A stretch of DNA of 64,000 nucleotides from Manihot esculenta. Lineage: Eukaryota > Streptophyta > Magnoliopsida > Malpighiales > Euphorbiaceae. A program made the translations under genes and the position numbers. The notes beneath the pieces were generated by a model that was not told where the DNA came from, ran no database searches, and saw only the letters and a list, made by a program, of their open reading frames with translations. Position 1 is the stretch's first letter. Each line of letters starts with the position of its first letter. The stretch is taken from contig NC_035164.2 in the NCBI RefSeq assembly GCF_001659605.2, forward strand, positions 9,386,994 through 9,450,993, read 5' to 3'. This document shows, one piece after another, positions 31,477-43,600 of this stretch.

Positions 31477-33880
31477 GGAAAAGAACATAAAGGCGAATCC
31501 ATAAAAGATCAGCGCTATCCAAAACATGAAAGCACCCAAGACCATCAACGAGATACAAAAGCTAAATGGGCGAATCAATGCTTTGGGCTGATTCATATTC
31601 TGTTCAACTAGAAGGTGCCTCCCGTTCTTCAAGGTCTTGAAACGCAAATGTAAGTTTGAATGGGGAAAAGAGTGCGCAGAGGCTTTTAAAAATTTTAAAA
31701 ACTTTTTATCCTCTCCCCCATTGCTATGTCCGCCTGTCGAAAGCAAAGTTTTGTTCCTATATTTTTCTGTGATAAAGGAAACAGTTTGCTCGGTGCTCAT
31801 TTGTGAGAGCAATAGGAAACAAAATCTAGTATATTATGCCAGCCAAGTTCTAAAAAGGGCAAAGTTGAATTATCCTCTTGAAAAATTGGCGTTTGTGGTA
31901 CTCATGTCAGCCACAAAGTTGAGGCCGTACTTCGAGTCACACACCATAGAAGTCAGAATTGATTATCCCTTGCAAAAGATTTTACACAGACCAGAGCTGT
32001 CAGGACGATTGTCCACCTAGGCGATAATACTATCAACCTATGATATTAGGTATGTTCTCAGAAAGGTCATGAAGGCTCAAGTCCTAGCCAATCTTGTGGC
32101 AGAGATGACTCCACCGCTGGAACTCTCGGAGTATTCTGAAGCAACCTTAGACGAATGGAAAGTTTGGGCACATGGAGCTTACGAAGCCAGGGGTGCAAAA
32201 ATCAAGATCCTTCTGCAATCCCAAACCGACATAAAGTTTCGGTATGCGGTGAAGCTTGCATTCAAAGCTACTAACACTATGGCCGAATAAAAAGCCGTAA
32301 TAATGGCCCTGAGAATTGTTAAGGAACTAGATATAAAAAAAAATAATTATTTTTAGTGACTCACAATTGGTTGTCAATCAATGCCAAGGACAATTCAAGG
32401 TTCGAGAACCGAACATCATTAAATATGAGGAAAAGGTCTGATCCACAATGAAGGAAATCAAGGACGGACGAGACAGCTGCAAACTTCACCAAGTGGCCAG
32501 AGGAAACAATGAAGAGGCGAATCTATTAGCCAAGATGGCGGCGGCGGGTGAACAACAGTTAACCCAACCATTCCAGTTCGAGGAGTTTAACACTCCAGCA
32601 AAATGGAAGAGTCTCTCTTCATAGAAGAAGGAGAGTCATGGATGACGCCCGTATACAAATTCTTGATCTAGGATGATCTTTCAACCGTTGAGTTATTAGC
32701 CAAACAGGTGATAAGAAAGTCTTCTAAGTACGTACTAATCGGCAGTTAGTTATACAGGAGGTCCTCCATACAACCATGGTTGCAATGTGTTACGAAGGAG
32801 GAAGGCCAAGAAATCCTAAAAGATATCAATGAAAGTGATTGCGGGAGTCATGAAGGAGCTCGTACAATCACTTGGAAAAAATTCAGATAAGGATACTATT
32901 GGTCCATAATAATACAAGATGCGAAGCAACTGGTCTAGAAGTGTCAAAGGTGCCAGGTACATGCAAACATCCTAAAAACACCAGGAGAAATGCAAGCGAC
33001 CATCGGAAGTCCCTAGCCTTTCTTTCAGTGGGAGATAGACATTCTAGACCCTTTTTTTAAGGCATCTGAATCAAGAAAGTTTGTTATCGTGGCAGTAGAC
33101 CACTTCAGTAAATGGGCAGAAGCCGAGGTAATACAGTCCATCACAACCCAGCAAGCAATCTCTTTTATCAGCAAAAATATATTCACTCGATTCGAAATAC
33201 CCAAAATAATGATTATCAATAATGGAACTCAGTTTTTAAGCATCAAGTTTAAAGACTTTTGCAAAAAATAGGAGATTGATTTAATGTTTAGCTTAGCCTA
33301 CCACCCCCAATCCCATTGTATGGCAGAAGTCACAAACAAGACTATATTCCAGGGGCTAAAGAAAAGGCTTGACTAAGCTAAGGGTAATCAGCTCGAGGAA
33401 TTACCTCACATACTATGAGCATACAGTACTACTCCCAAACTAGTTACGGGAGAAACACAATTTTCCCTTGTATATGGGACGGAAATAGTCATCCTTGTGA
33501 AAATACAAGTCAGCATCTTCAGGACACAACATCCTGAAATTTCAAAAAATTTCGAGAAAATGCAATTCAATTTGGACCAAGTTGAATTCTTGTGGGAAAA
33601 GACCGCGATGAGAATGGCAGCTTAAAAGAACAAAATGTCTAAAATATTCAACAACAAAGTCAGGCTGAGAGCTTTCAATATGGGAGACATGGTTCTCAAA
33701 AGAGCAAACGTAACAGATAGCAATGTCGGACTTGGTATGCTAGGAGAAAACTGGAAATGATCATTTAAGATCACAAAGGCTATTTGCCTCGTATCCTATA
33801 AGTTGGCCAAGCTAAATGGACAAGTTGTTCCCCATGCATGGAATATTTGTAACTTGAAAAAATTTTATAAATAACGAGTT
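31477..33880 (+). pseudogene. Decayed Tat-lineage Ty3/gypsy pol
   Basis: Translation in shifting frames gives the end of reverse transcriptase (EIQKLNGRINALG, about 31540) and RNase H (31640-32010, with VYYASQVLK and a YPLEK stretch). A second, archaeal-type RNase H follows (about 32130-32560: WKVWAHGAYEARG, LAFKATNTMAE, SDSQLVVNQ, ARGNNEEANLLAKMA). Next come a decayed HHCC zinc region (about 32860-32980), the integrase core (33050-33600: VAVDHFSKWAEAE, YHPQSHCMAE) and a C-terminal part (33650-33870). The extra RNase H is diagnostic of the Tat lineage. Stops and shifts are numerous. The Tekay insertion removed or displaced the upstream half. Confidence 0.8.
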
Positions 33881-33944
33881 GACAAGATCATTTTCATATG
33901 ATGAGAACCTCAATAATGAGGAACAATGGATTGCTTTACCCAAA

Positions 33945-34495
33945 AGAAAGTCTAATGAATAAATCATTCGGGTATTGGTTCCATTAATCAAGGCCACAAT
34001 GCAGTTTTCACCAGGCCACAAGATGGTTTTCGCTAGACCATTTGGGTGTTGGTCCATTAATCAAAGCCACAAGGTAGTTTTCACCAGGTCAGGTTACAAG
34101 GCGATTTTCGCCAGACCATTCGGGTGTTGGTCTCATTAATCAAAGCCATAAGATAGTTTTTGCCAGACTATTCAGGTGTTGATCCCATTAATCAAGACCA
34201 CATGGAAGTTTTCACTAGGCTAGGTCACAAAGTGATTTTCGCCAGACCATTCGAGCGTTAGTTCCATTAATCAAGGTCACAAGGTGATTTTCACCAAGTC
34301 CGATCACAAGACAATTATTCGCCAGACCATTCGAGCGTTAGTCCCATTAATCAAGGTCACAAGGTGATTTTCACCAAGTCCGATCACAAGACAATTATTC
34401 GCCAGACCATTCAGGTGTTAGTCCCATTAATCAAGGCCACAAAATAATTTTTGTTAGGTTCGGTCCCAAGGCAATGTCTGCCAGACTATTTAGTC
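33945..34495. repeat. 80-bp tandem repeat downstream of Tat pol
   Basis: About seven degenerate units are built on CCATTCGGGTGTTGGTCCC, CATTAATCAAGGCCACAAGG and TTTTCACCAGG / TTTTCGCCAGA. Two adjacent units (34247-34326 and 34327-34406) are nearly identical, fixing the period at 80 bp. Tandem repeats between integrase and the 3' LTR are a known feature of Tat-lineage elements. Confidence 0.85.
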
Positions 34496-35355
34496 CTAGG
34501 GCCTAAAAAAAAGGTCATACACACTAGAAGAGCTGAGGAGGGGGTATACAGACCCCTAAAAAACAAGGAGGAAGCCATTGAAAGATAAGGCGAACCTTCC
34601 AAACAAGAACAAATAAGAAATGCATCTTTGTTGATAAATAGGGAAAATAAGTATTCTCATTACGAAAGGTTACAAGGAAACAAAAAGAGACTCAAATAAA
34701 GTCTCTATTACATCAGAACTCTCAAAATTTGATTCTATGGAAGACATCATCTGAAAGGTCATGCGAAAAACTCTCTCCAACTGCCTTTCTATCTTTGCCC
34801 TCAAAATCAATCTTGCATAATCCAACCTTTCTCATGAGGGTTGTGGCACTAAAAAATGTTGTGGTCAAGCTGGTTGTAGCCTTGAGCGCCAAAAAGTATA
34901 ATTATGAAAGACTAAGAATTACAATGCCGAAGAGGCATTATAGTTGGGCCGAATGCAATATCAAGCAGTATGCTTATGCCTTCACAAAAATTCACTTTTG
35001 ACAACTCTTCATATACCACAATGACATCTTCCACATAGACCTGGATATCCTAAAAAGAAAAAGTAAGAGGATGCTCCACTCCATGTTTCCTGAAAATGGC
35101 AGTTGTCAAACACAAAAGAAAAAAGGAATTCCTATGCAAATGTGTAGCCAGCAAAGTTTTTAAAATGGACCGAAAAATAAAAACGCCATTATAATCAAGG
35201 AAAGATAAAACGATATAAAAAATCTAGTTGCACCATGACGTCAATAAGATGAAACGTCACCTTCGAATCTAAAAATTCAAAATCAATTTTGATGTAGTTC
35301 TAGTTTAATACAAAGTCCGAGACGTTCAAGTTTAGTTTTGATTCTTCCCGGACGT
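34496..35355. other. Unassigned sequence, possibly the 3' end of the Tat element
   Basis: The 90-codon plus-strand frame at 34729-35001 has no recognisable domain. On the minus strand near 35040-35010 a short IQVYVEDVIVVYEE stretch faintly resembles a reverse transcriptase catalytic region, but its surroundings do not fit. No LTR could be recognised. Confidence 0.3.
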
Positions 35356-35363
35356 GTTCTTAG
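35356..35363. repeat. Target-site duplication, left copy (hAT)
   Basis: GTTCTTAG, repeated at 39859-39866. Confidence 0.9.
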
Positions 35364-35783
35364 CATGGTTTCAAATCGCAATCGCGGTTGCGGTCGCAGG
35401 TAACAAAAACAGGCTTGTAACAGTTATAACGTAATGGTAACGACTTGTCGCAGCCTAAATTTTTTTACAAAATTTGTAAAGTCCATGAAATTAAAATATA
35501 TTGAAAGATATAATGAAAATTAAGTTATACAACTTATTAATAAGTACAATATATTAAATAAACATAAAATACATAAATTTTAAATATTATATGTAGTAAC
35601 TTCCCTCAATTACCATCAGAATGAGCGTCTAGCAAGTTCTTGAGTAGATCCACCACCTTCATCTTGTGATTGAGAGCTTTGATCTTGATGATATTGATAG
35701 TATTGTAATGGATCAAAGCTGAAGAATGAACCCATACCAAATTGATCACTAGGATTGGACTGGGTTTGGGTGTGGGAAAATGA

Positions 35784-38700
35784 TTACTTTGACAAAGATA
35801 AATCAGAATGCGATGGAGGAGGCTGATATGGATATGGATTTAAGTATTCCCATTGAAAATTTCGTCTATATCCATAATCACCAGTAGAGGTTGCTTCCAT
35901 TGAAGATTCACTTGTACCATAAGTCCCATATCCATAATTATCTGCATCCATAGAACACTCTCCATGTGCAACATCTTTTCCCTTGTCACCGCTACCACCA
36001 GAACCACGGGATCTATGATATGTATGTTGTAAAGCTGGAGATGGAGATGGATTATGCCTCTGATATGAAGAGGGATCATCATGTGATTGTAATGAACTAG
36101 TAGCTCCACGTCCTTCACCTCTTCCACCCTGACCACTACCACCATCATCATCATCACTAGAACTAGATAATATAAAAGAATCTTTAAGTTCAGCATCACC
36201 ACCGCCTCCAATATTATGTCCATGAGTTGGAGCATTAACTTGTTGTGATTGTGATGGAGCAACCTCATCCTCCTCTAGCCAAGGATTTTCTTCACCATCA
36301 AGCACAAAATTTTCTCTTTCCTCCAACCAAGGATGATCATCTTCTTTGAAAATGTAATCCAAATTAATTGGATTATAATTCTTTTCTAACTCATGCTGAC
36401 TCTTTTTGCTCAAATTCCTCAACTTCAGCCGCATATTGTAGTGAACAAAGACGAATGCATACAATTTTTGATACTGTAATCTATTCCTCGTCTTTGTATA
36501 TATAAATAAAAAAGTGCTCCAATTCTTTCACAATTAGATGCAGAAGTGGTTTGACTCAACACTTACTGCAATTTTTTGTAGTTCAGAAGCACTTTCACCA
36601 TAATGTATCCACTATTCAGCTGCATTAAAACATATAATAATTTTAATAATATAGGTTATTTTCTCAAATATTTGATTTTATATTTTAGAACATTAAAAAT
36701 ATAACACAATGTGTAAATCTTATATTTTTACCTGATTTAGTGAATTTAATGGCTTTTTATACTAAGGCGGACCCAAAACTCTCCATTTTATATTTATAGA
36801 GTTTGTGTCTACACCGATAAAAAAAAAAATTATTTGCTTTATTATACATATACATACTAAAATTATTTATTAAAATTATTCAAGTTAGGTATATATTATA
36901 TACTTACTTGGTTCAATGCATGGTCTTGATTTACCAAATCACTCTCTAGCATTTGAATAACATTTTTAAAGTCCGCCATGATTTTACTATCATTTCCAAT
37001 ATCGTGTGGACTATACTAATATAGAGAATTCAAAAAATATCTTGCAAATCATAAAAATATTATTAAAATTTATAATATATAGAAATTATTAAAGTATTAA
37101 GTATTAAGTTTATGTGCTTCTTACCATACTGCATGCAAATCATGATATAATTGAAAATTTCAACGAGCATTAATAATTTTCCAGTAGTCTATGTAACTTC
37201 TGAAATTTTGTTTAATTGTCAATTTTGCTTGTTCCATTGCTTTATATATAAATCTCATTGTTGGTTTTTCGTCACCATCCACTAATCTCAACATTTTAAG
37301 CAATGACTCTTGAATTTTCATAATTTGCTCGGCTTTCTCCCAAAAATTTCTTCCCTCTCTATCCAAGCTAAGAACAATTTTCTTAGTTTCATAAGCTGGT
37401 CCACTAATAGTCTGACCATATTTACTTCCTATCCATTGCTTGGATTCAAACATATTTCTTAACTCAGTTCTACATCGAAGAAAACTCTCCAATGCAATAA
37501 AATTAGTTACAAATCTAGTAATTCTGAGACGAATTATATTTCGAACATCACTGAATTTATTCTCTATCCAAGCTAAGAACAATTTTCTTAGTTTCATAAG
37601 CTGGTCCACTAATAGTCTGACCATATTTACTTCCTATCCATTGCTTGGATTCAAACATATTTCTTAACTCAGTTCTACATCGAAGAAGACTCTCCAATGC
37701 AATAAAATTAGTTACAAATCTAATAATTCTGAGACGAATTATATTTCGAACATCACTGAATTTATTTATGTAATTTACCACCAAATTATGATTGTAAATA
37801 AATTGGGTGATAACTTTTTCTTGCTTAATGACGGCCTTTATATTCTTTCTCTTTCCAAAATCTTCTGAAATTAAATCAATACAATGTGCACTACATGCTC
37901 TTCAATACAAATTTGGAAACTTCTCTATCAACTTTTTGCCACCAGATTTAATAACAGCTTCATTATCAGTCACTACTTGGACAATTTTGCATAGGCCAAT
38001 TTCTTCGACCACCTCCTTCATGATCTTAAATAATATTCTCCAGCTTTTCGTTCAACATTGCTTGCATCTATGGATTTATGGAACACTATTCCACGAGGAG
38101 AATATACTAGAAAATTAATTATACTCATTCTGGTTGGTCCGCTCCATTCATCACACATAATGGTAACTCCTCTCTCGTTCCACATGCCCTCAAATAAAGC
38201 AATATATTTCTTCATTTCTTTGTATTCATTTTTAAATATACTTCAGAGATCTCATATGCTGAAGGTGGTGATACATTAGGTCCCACTTCAGCGGCCTTTC
38301 TGAGTAATGATTTTGTCCATAATAACTCAACCACACTAAAAAGTAATCAGTTGTGAATAACAAAATTACCAAAGGTTTTAAGCAATTTTTCTTTCTGCGA
38401 CTTAAGCCATTTGGTTTTAATTTTTTGTTGTTTCACACTTTTGTTCTTTTCTAATTCAATTTCAGCTGCTGCTAATCTAGAAACAGATCTTGATATTTGC
38501 TCGACAAATCTTGATGCTTCTCTACCTCTCTCACGAACGGTCACTGAACGACTAATTCCCGAGTGAGGAGGAGCTTGATGGCTATTCCCACCACTTTCAT
38601 AATGAGAAACTCTCCTTCTATAAACATTTTCATTAAACTACCGCATACTTTCGCGTCTCGCAATTTCTAATTCAATATCTTCTTCGTCTGAATTTGAAGT

Positions 38701-38990
38701 ACCCTCAACTTCTGTCATCTTCATGATTTCATCTTCCAGCTCCCTTGCCCTCTTTGCTTTATCCCTGTTTGCAGCTTCAAAACCCCTCAATATATTTCTC
38801 ATGTCTTTTTTTTACTTGCGTAGAAACTTTTTAACAACCAACAACTTGCCTTGGTATATTTATCAAATGCTGCTTCAAGCGAGTTATTCCCCTAATTATT
38901 TTTTTACCATAAAAATTACAGGTCATTTCTCCTTTTTTTTCCTGTAGAAGTGGTAAAATTTCATTTAATATCTTGACTTGGTTTATCAAA
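35784..38990 (-). pseudogene. hAT transposase (BED finger, DUF659, dimerisation domain)
   Basis: The transposase begins near 38990 with a BED-type zinc finger (CNFYGKKIIRGITRLKQHL, one Cys changed). A basic/acidic linker follows (AAEIELEKN, 38450), then the DUF659 part (TIMCDEWSGPTRMSIINFLV, about 38150). The catalytic middle follows (NFIALESLLRCRTELRNMF, 37700). The C-terminal hAT dimerisation domain is about 36620-36420 (SQTTSASNCER, FVFVHYNMRLKLRNL). An acidic, Ser/Gly-rich tail ends at 35784. Frameshifts, stops and the 205-bp duplication (not a multiple of three) interrupt it. The 226-codon open piece 36464-35784 is the intact C terminus. Introns cannot be separated from decay. Confidence 0.82.
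37357..37766. repeat. 205-bp tandem duplication inside the hAT transposase
   Basis: 37357-37561 and 37562-37766 are near-identical; two differences are visible. The unit duplicates the segment encoding NFIALES...RNMFESKQW and shifts the frame. Confidence 0.92.
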
Positions 38991-39299
38991 TCCATATTTT
39001 CAGATTATCAAATAATATACTATAAAATAAAAAATATATTATCAAATTAATATGCAAATTAACTTAAATTCAAATTAATGTACAAACAAAAAATATATGA
39101 TAATAAAGTACACTTATATGCTGTAACTTGTAAATTATAATTTGTAAAATTTATGAAATTAAAAAAAACATTTAAAGGTATAATTAAAATTAAATTATAT
39201 AACTTAATAATAAGTACAGATATATCAAATAAACATAAAATTCATAAATTTTAAATATTATATACAGTAACTTACCTCAATTAATACCACCAGAATGAT

Positions 39300-39487
39300 C
39301 GTTTAGGGCAGATGCTTGAGTAGAAATTTAAGTACATATTATACAGACTGCTCTTAAAAATTTAAGAAAAATATAGTAGTTTATGATTCTGGTCGTTTAG
39401 GGCAGATGCTTGAGTAGAAATTTAAGTACATATTATACAGACTGCTCTTAAAAATTTAAGAAAAATATAGTAGTTTATGATTTCAAA
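39300..39487. repeat. 94-bp tandem duplication near the 5' end of the hAT element
   Basis: The unit starting CGTTTAGGGCAGATGC at 39300 is repeated at 39394 almost without change. It lies in the leader upstream of the transposase. Confidence 0.9.
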
Positions 39488-39858
39488 ATGTGAAGGAAAC
39501 TGGAAATAAATATGGATTATGGAAGAAAAAAACTATAGAAGACGAAGAACTCTCTTTGTGGTGCTGGAGGCTGAAGGAGATGGAAAGGAAAAGTGTTGGA
39601 GAGACTCCAAAGAGTGCTGGATGGAAGGAGTAAAGAGAGATTAAGACTAAAGATAAAAAAATACAGAAGAGTAAAAAGAAGAAATAAAAACTAGAGGTTG
39701 AGAAATCATTTCTGTATTTTCATGTAACAATGCTGAAACTATTGGATAAATTACAACTTTTTTCTGTCGTTACTTATCATCCATAACAGCCACAACAAGC
39801 TTTTCAACTTGTAAACAACATCTGTTACGATACATAACGTCTATTATTTGAAACCATG

Positions 39859-39884
39859 GTTCTTAGTGAAACCATGGTTCTTAG
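39859..39884. repeat. Target-site duplication, right copy, with local 18-bp duplication
   Basis: GTTCTTAG (39859-39866) follows the terminal repeat. The phrase AAACCATGGTTCTTAGTG, spanning the last 8 bases of the element and the TSD, is then repeated directly next to itself. Confidence 0.85.
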
Positions 39885-39945
39885 TGAAGATCCAAAACAT
39901 AAATTAAATTCAATTTGATATGCTTCAAATATTTTGACAATTTTT

Positions 39946-40362
39946 CAATTCGAGAATTAAAAAATTACGGAGCCATTAGTAGTTTTGTTTGATATATCAA
40001 AATTAGTATCTCAAACTAGATTGACATTTAATTTTATAGAAAAAGAAAAAGCATAATAAAATTGGAGAAAAAAATATACACAATTCAGAATTTCAATTTA
40101 TTATATCATAATACTGGAATGCAATTCGAGAATCCAAAAACTGTGGAGCTATTAGTAGTTTTACTTTATTTATATATCAAAATTAGTATCTCAGACTAGA
40201 TTGACAATTTAGTAGTTTTATTTTATTTATATATCAAAATTAGTATCTCAGACTAGATTGACAATTTATTTTATAGAAAAGGAAAAAGCATAATACAATT
40301 GGAGAAAAAAAAAATACACAATTCAGAATTTCAATTTATTATATCATAATCCTGGAATGCAA
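39946..40362. repeat. 176-bp imperfect tandem repeat with inner 57-bp duplication
   Basis: Copies start CAATTCGAGAAT at 39946 and 40122. The second copy contains a further 57-bp duplication (40154 and 40211, AGTAGTTTTA...GACAATTT). No coding potential; it lies downstream of THO3. Confidence 0.85.
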
Positions 40363-40643
40363 AAAAGTCAAAAAAAAAAAAAAAAGAAAGAAAAAGAAAA
40401 CCTGCAACAGGTATTAACTAATACAGAAATGCATATTTCACGAACAAAGATAAAATGCAATAAGGACATAATTCAAAACCAAAAGATAAATAAATAAATA
40501 TTTCATGAAACAAGATCAAATATAAAGAGGGCACAATTAAAGAAAACAATTTAAGGCAAATCCTTACCACCTTAAGACTTAAAATTTTTTTTTTAATGTA
40601 CCAAAATTCCGATATTCCAACATAATACCGCCCGAAGCATAAT
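40363..40643 (-). other. Probable 3' UTR of THO3
   Basis: This is the sequence just past the THO3 stop codon at 40644. It is AT-rich, with an A/G-rich tract at 40367-40400 that reads T/C-rich on the gene strand. The polyadenylation site is not defined. Confidence 0.4.
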
Positions 40644-43600
40644 TTAGGCACTCTCAAAGCCAAATATTCGAAAAACACCTGTCACAAAAAAACATACAAA
40701 AAATATTTAATAAAAGCATAAGGAACTTATAACAAGTTTAAATTGCTTTAGAACACAATATTCTACTGTTCAAATTTTTGAAAGAATTCAATTCAATTAA
40801 CTTTTTCTTTGTCAATTATTTTATTTGAAATAAAATAATTCAATTCTCTTTAATTTAAAAAAATAATTTTAAAATAAATATAAAACATACAAGATCATGT
40901 AAAAATTCATTTAAATTTTTATTGAAAAAATTACTATAAAATACTTGAGTTCTAATAAAATTTATTAGTTGATCCTTGTAATTTTTAACTCCAATTAAAA
41001 TATCCCTCGTGTTTTTAAAATACAGCTATTACATCCTTCTATTAACAGCCGTTAAGATATTCCGTTAAACACACATAAAAAACCTTAAATACCCTCACCT
41101 AATCCTTAAATGCAGAAACCATCCTCATTCTCCCTCCTTTTGATCCTCTCATCCAATCTAAAATAAAAATATTTTCCTGGTCCTCTCATCCCACATCGGG
41201 TTGGGATCAATGGGCACTAGGGTCGATGGCGAAGGTCAATGGCGAAGACGCTGCGATGCTAGGGTCGACGGACGCTGCAATGCTAAGGTCCGTCTAAGGT
41301 CGACGGACGCTGCAATGCTGGAGTCAATGAAGCTTGCGATGATGAGGACGTTGAAACACGAGAGTGAGCTGCGATTCTACATTTGAGTCTTTTTGTGCTT
41401 TGTTCTAAGTGCAACGACGTCGACGATAAAAGGGGTAGATGAATCCGTTGAGGATGCGAGAGTAGCGGATAGACAAAGCTTTTTCATCCAACTGTAATCT
41501 ACTACCATTCATCGTGCCAAAACTTGAAACTTCAATTCCTTAAAGATGTTGGCTTCTGGGTTTGATAAACTGAGTGATATTAATTTTCTTGAATAAATTT
41601 GATTTTGATGGATGAATTATATTAATTTTTGAAATGAATCTGGATTTAAAGGATGAATGAATCTGTTTTTGATACAATTAATTTGGTTTTGATTGAGGAA
41701 TGAATCTGGGAATCAAAAGTAAATTTGCAAGGGTATTAAAGTTAATTTTGTAAGTTGTAAATATTTTCTCTCCTCTGACTGTTAAATTTCCCTTTTGACT
41801 ATTAGAATTATTAACAGAAGGATGTAATAGTTACATTTTGAAAATACGAGGAAAATTTTAATTAGGTTTAAGAATTATAAGGACTAATTAATGAATTTCA
41901 TTAAAACCTAGATACCCTATAGTAATTTTTCCATTTTTATGAATTATTCCAAATGAAGCCTATGAGATTGCAATACCTTCATCATTCTGATATTTGTTTT
42001 TATCATCCCCAGCATATGCAAGTAAATTGTACTTGGGATTCCACTCAACACTGTTCATGGCAGCTCGACATGGGATTTGATGCACCGACCGTCCAGTATG
42101 AACATTTGACTATTTCATGAGGCATATTATTCATTCTAGATTAGGCAAAAACAGTCTGCAAACAGAAAATATATCCTAACAAACAAAAACTGAAGATTGG
42201 AAAGAGATGTTTGAAGAACACTTACTATATCAACAAACAGGTCTTCGCTAGCAGAAGCTATATAATCTCCCGTGTAGTTGAAGCTTATGGTTCTGACAGG
42301 CCATCTGAAATTATACAAATGTCATTGTTTTATAGTGTGCAGCTAATGCCAGTGATTTAAGGGGGGAAAAGGACGCAAAAGGGCAATAAATTTTTAGATA
42401 GTCCTAAATTCTGCAAGTAATGCAGAGCTACGGTAGAACTTACTCTAGTTTTGTAAACGTCCGGACACAAAGCATCTCTGAAATATCCCAAAGGCTAACT
42501 AAGGAATCAGCACTTCCTACGGCAAAATATCTATCAAGGAAAAGATGATCTAACTGTTACATAATTCCATCACATGCTTGCATAGTTTTGACAACACAAT
42601 TTGAATAGCGTTAAAAAAAAAAATTAGAAAGCTTTGCAGTTCACCTTCCTTTTGGATCTATGGCAATGCAGTAGCAACCAGCTGTATGAGCTACAACTGT
42701 GTCAAGTGGTCGAAGAGATGGGTAGGCTAGCACTTCAACAGTACCTGAACATAAGGTAAATGATATATTCAAGAATTTAAGCACATGATGTTGCTAATGC
42801 AACATATCAGCAACACAAGAAAAACTGCTCGGAACATTATACCATTCCCAGTTGTCAAAAGGAACATCTCTCCTGTCATATTCCAAGCAATCTCATTTAC
42901 CTGAACAAAGAAGAAAGCAACTGAGGAGCTAATATGTCTAGGCCAATTAATTTCAAGTTAAATGAACATCATCATGCATAAGATACAAGTGCTATGATGG
43001 TTTCCTACATCCAATCTATGTTTCCAAGGATCAACTAAGAATTTATACAAATGATAAAAGCATTTCATGTGAACTTCAAGGGACAAATTTCACCCATTGT
43101 CCTTGAACTTAAAGCACTGTCTGTAACAAAGCCATCCATGACTTTCAATCTGTAATCTAAAACTCCCTTCAAAATTAATTTAGGGAACTATAAAAAGCCC
43201 TTCTAACCTACCTATTCTCAGTTTGAAGAGCTGATGTGGCATTATTTTTTTTCTTTAAAAAAATTAAAATTATTTAAATTCCCTTAAATAAAGTGAACCT
43301 TTTCTCCACCATGCTCTTCTCACTCTCCTCTCTCTTTTTCTTCCCCACCCCCTAATCTCTCTGTCTCTGCCACCTAATCCAAACCCTCTATTCTCCTTTA
43401 TTTCCCTCTTCTTTCTCCATATACCTTTTCTTCTCCTCACTAATCCATTAGTTTTCCATCAGTTTCTTGAGGAAAGGAAAAAAAATATGGCACTGGCACA
43501 ACACAATCACTAATTCACACATCATCCCTCCACTGACATGATGGTTTGTGAGCCAGAATCCCATTCATTCAATAAAATATCTCCATGGCCATGAGAACCA

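Larger units (their letters stand above)
35364..39858 (-). mobile_element. hAT-superfamily DNA transposon, full length but decayed
   Basis: Perfect 13-bp terminal inverted repeats (CATGGTTTCAAAT left, ATTTGAAACCATG right) are flanked by a perfect 8-bp target-site duplication GTTCTTAG, the hAT signature. Subterminal sequences are CpG-rich with GTTAC/GTAAC words. The transposase runs on the minus strand. Length 4,495 bp. Two internal tandem duplications (205 bp at 37357-37766 and 94 bp at 39300-39487) and scattered stops make it non-autonomous. Confidence 0.92.

Noticed and set aside
35010..35045. Minus-strand VYVEDVIVVYEE as a reverse transcriptase active site
   Set aside because: Only a dozen residues look right; neighbouring sequence in any frame does not continue the domain.
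35840..36268. 142-codon minus-strand frame rich in His, Met and Leu
   Set aside because: It is an out-of-frame shadow of the hAT transposase C terminus (35784-36464).
41201..41386. 61-codon frame with repeated RVDG/DAA words
   Set aside because: Produced by short GC-rich direct repeats inside the intron 10 Mutator-like element; no domain.
41962..41976. Read-through of THO3 exon 10 to a nearby stop as the gene end
   Set aside because: A proper GT donor at 41976 and an in-phase last exon at 40644-40678 ending FRIFGFESA restore the family C terminus.
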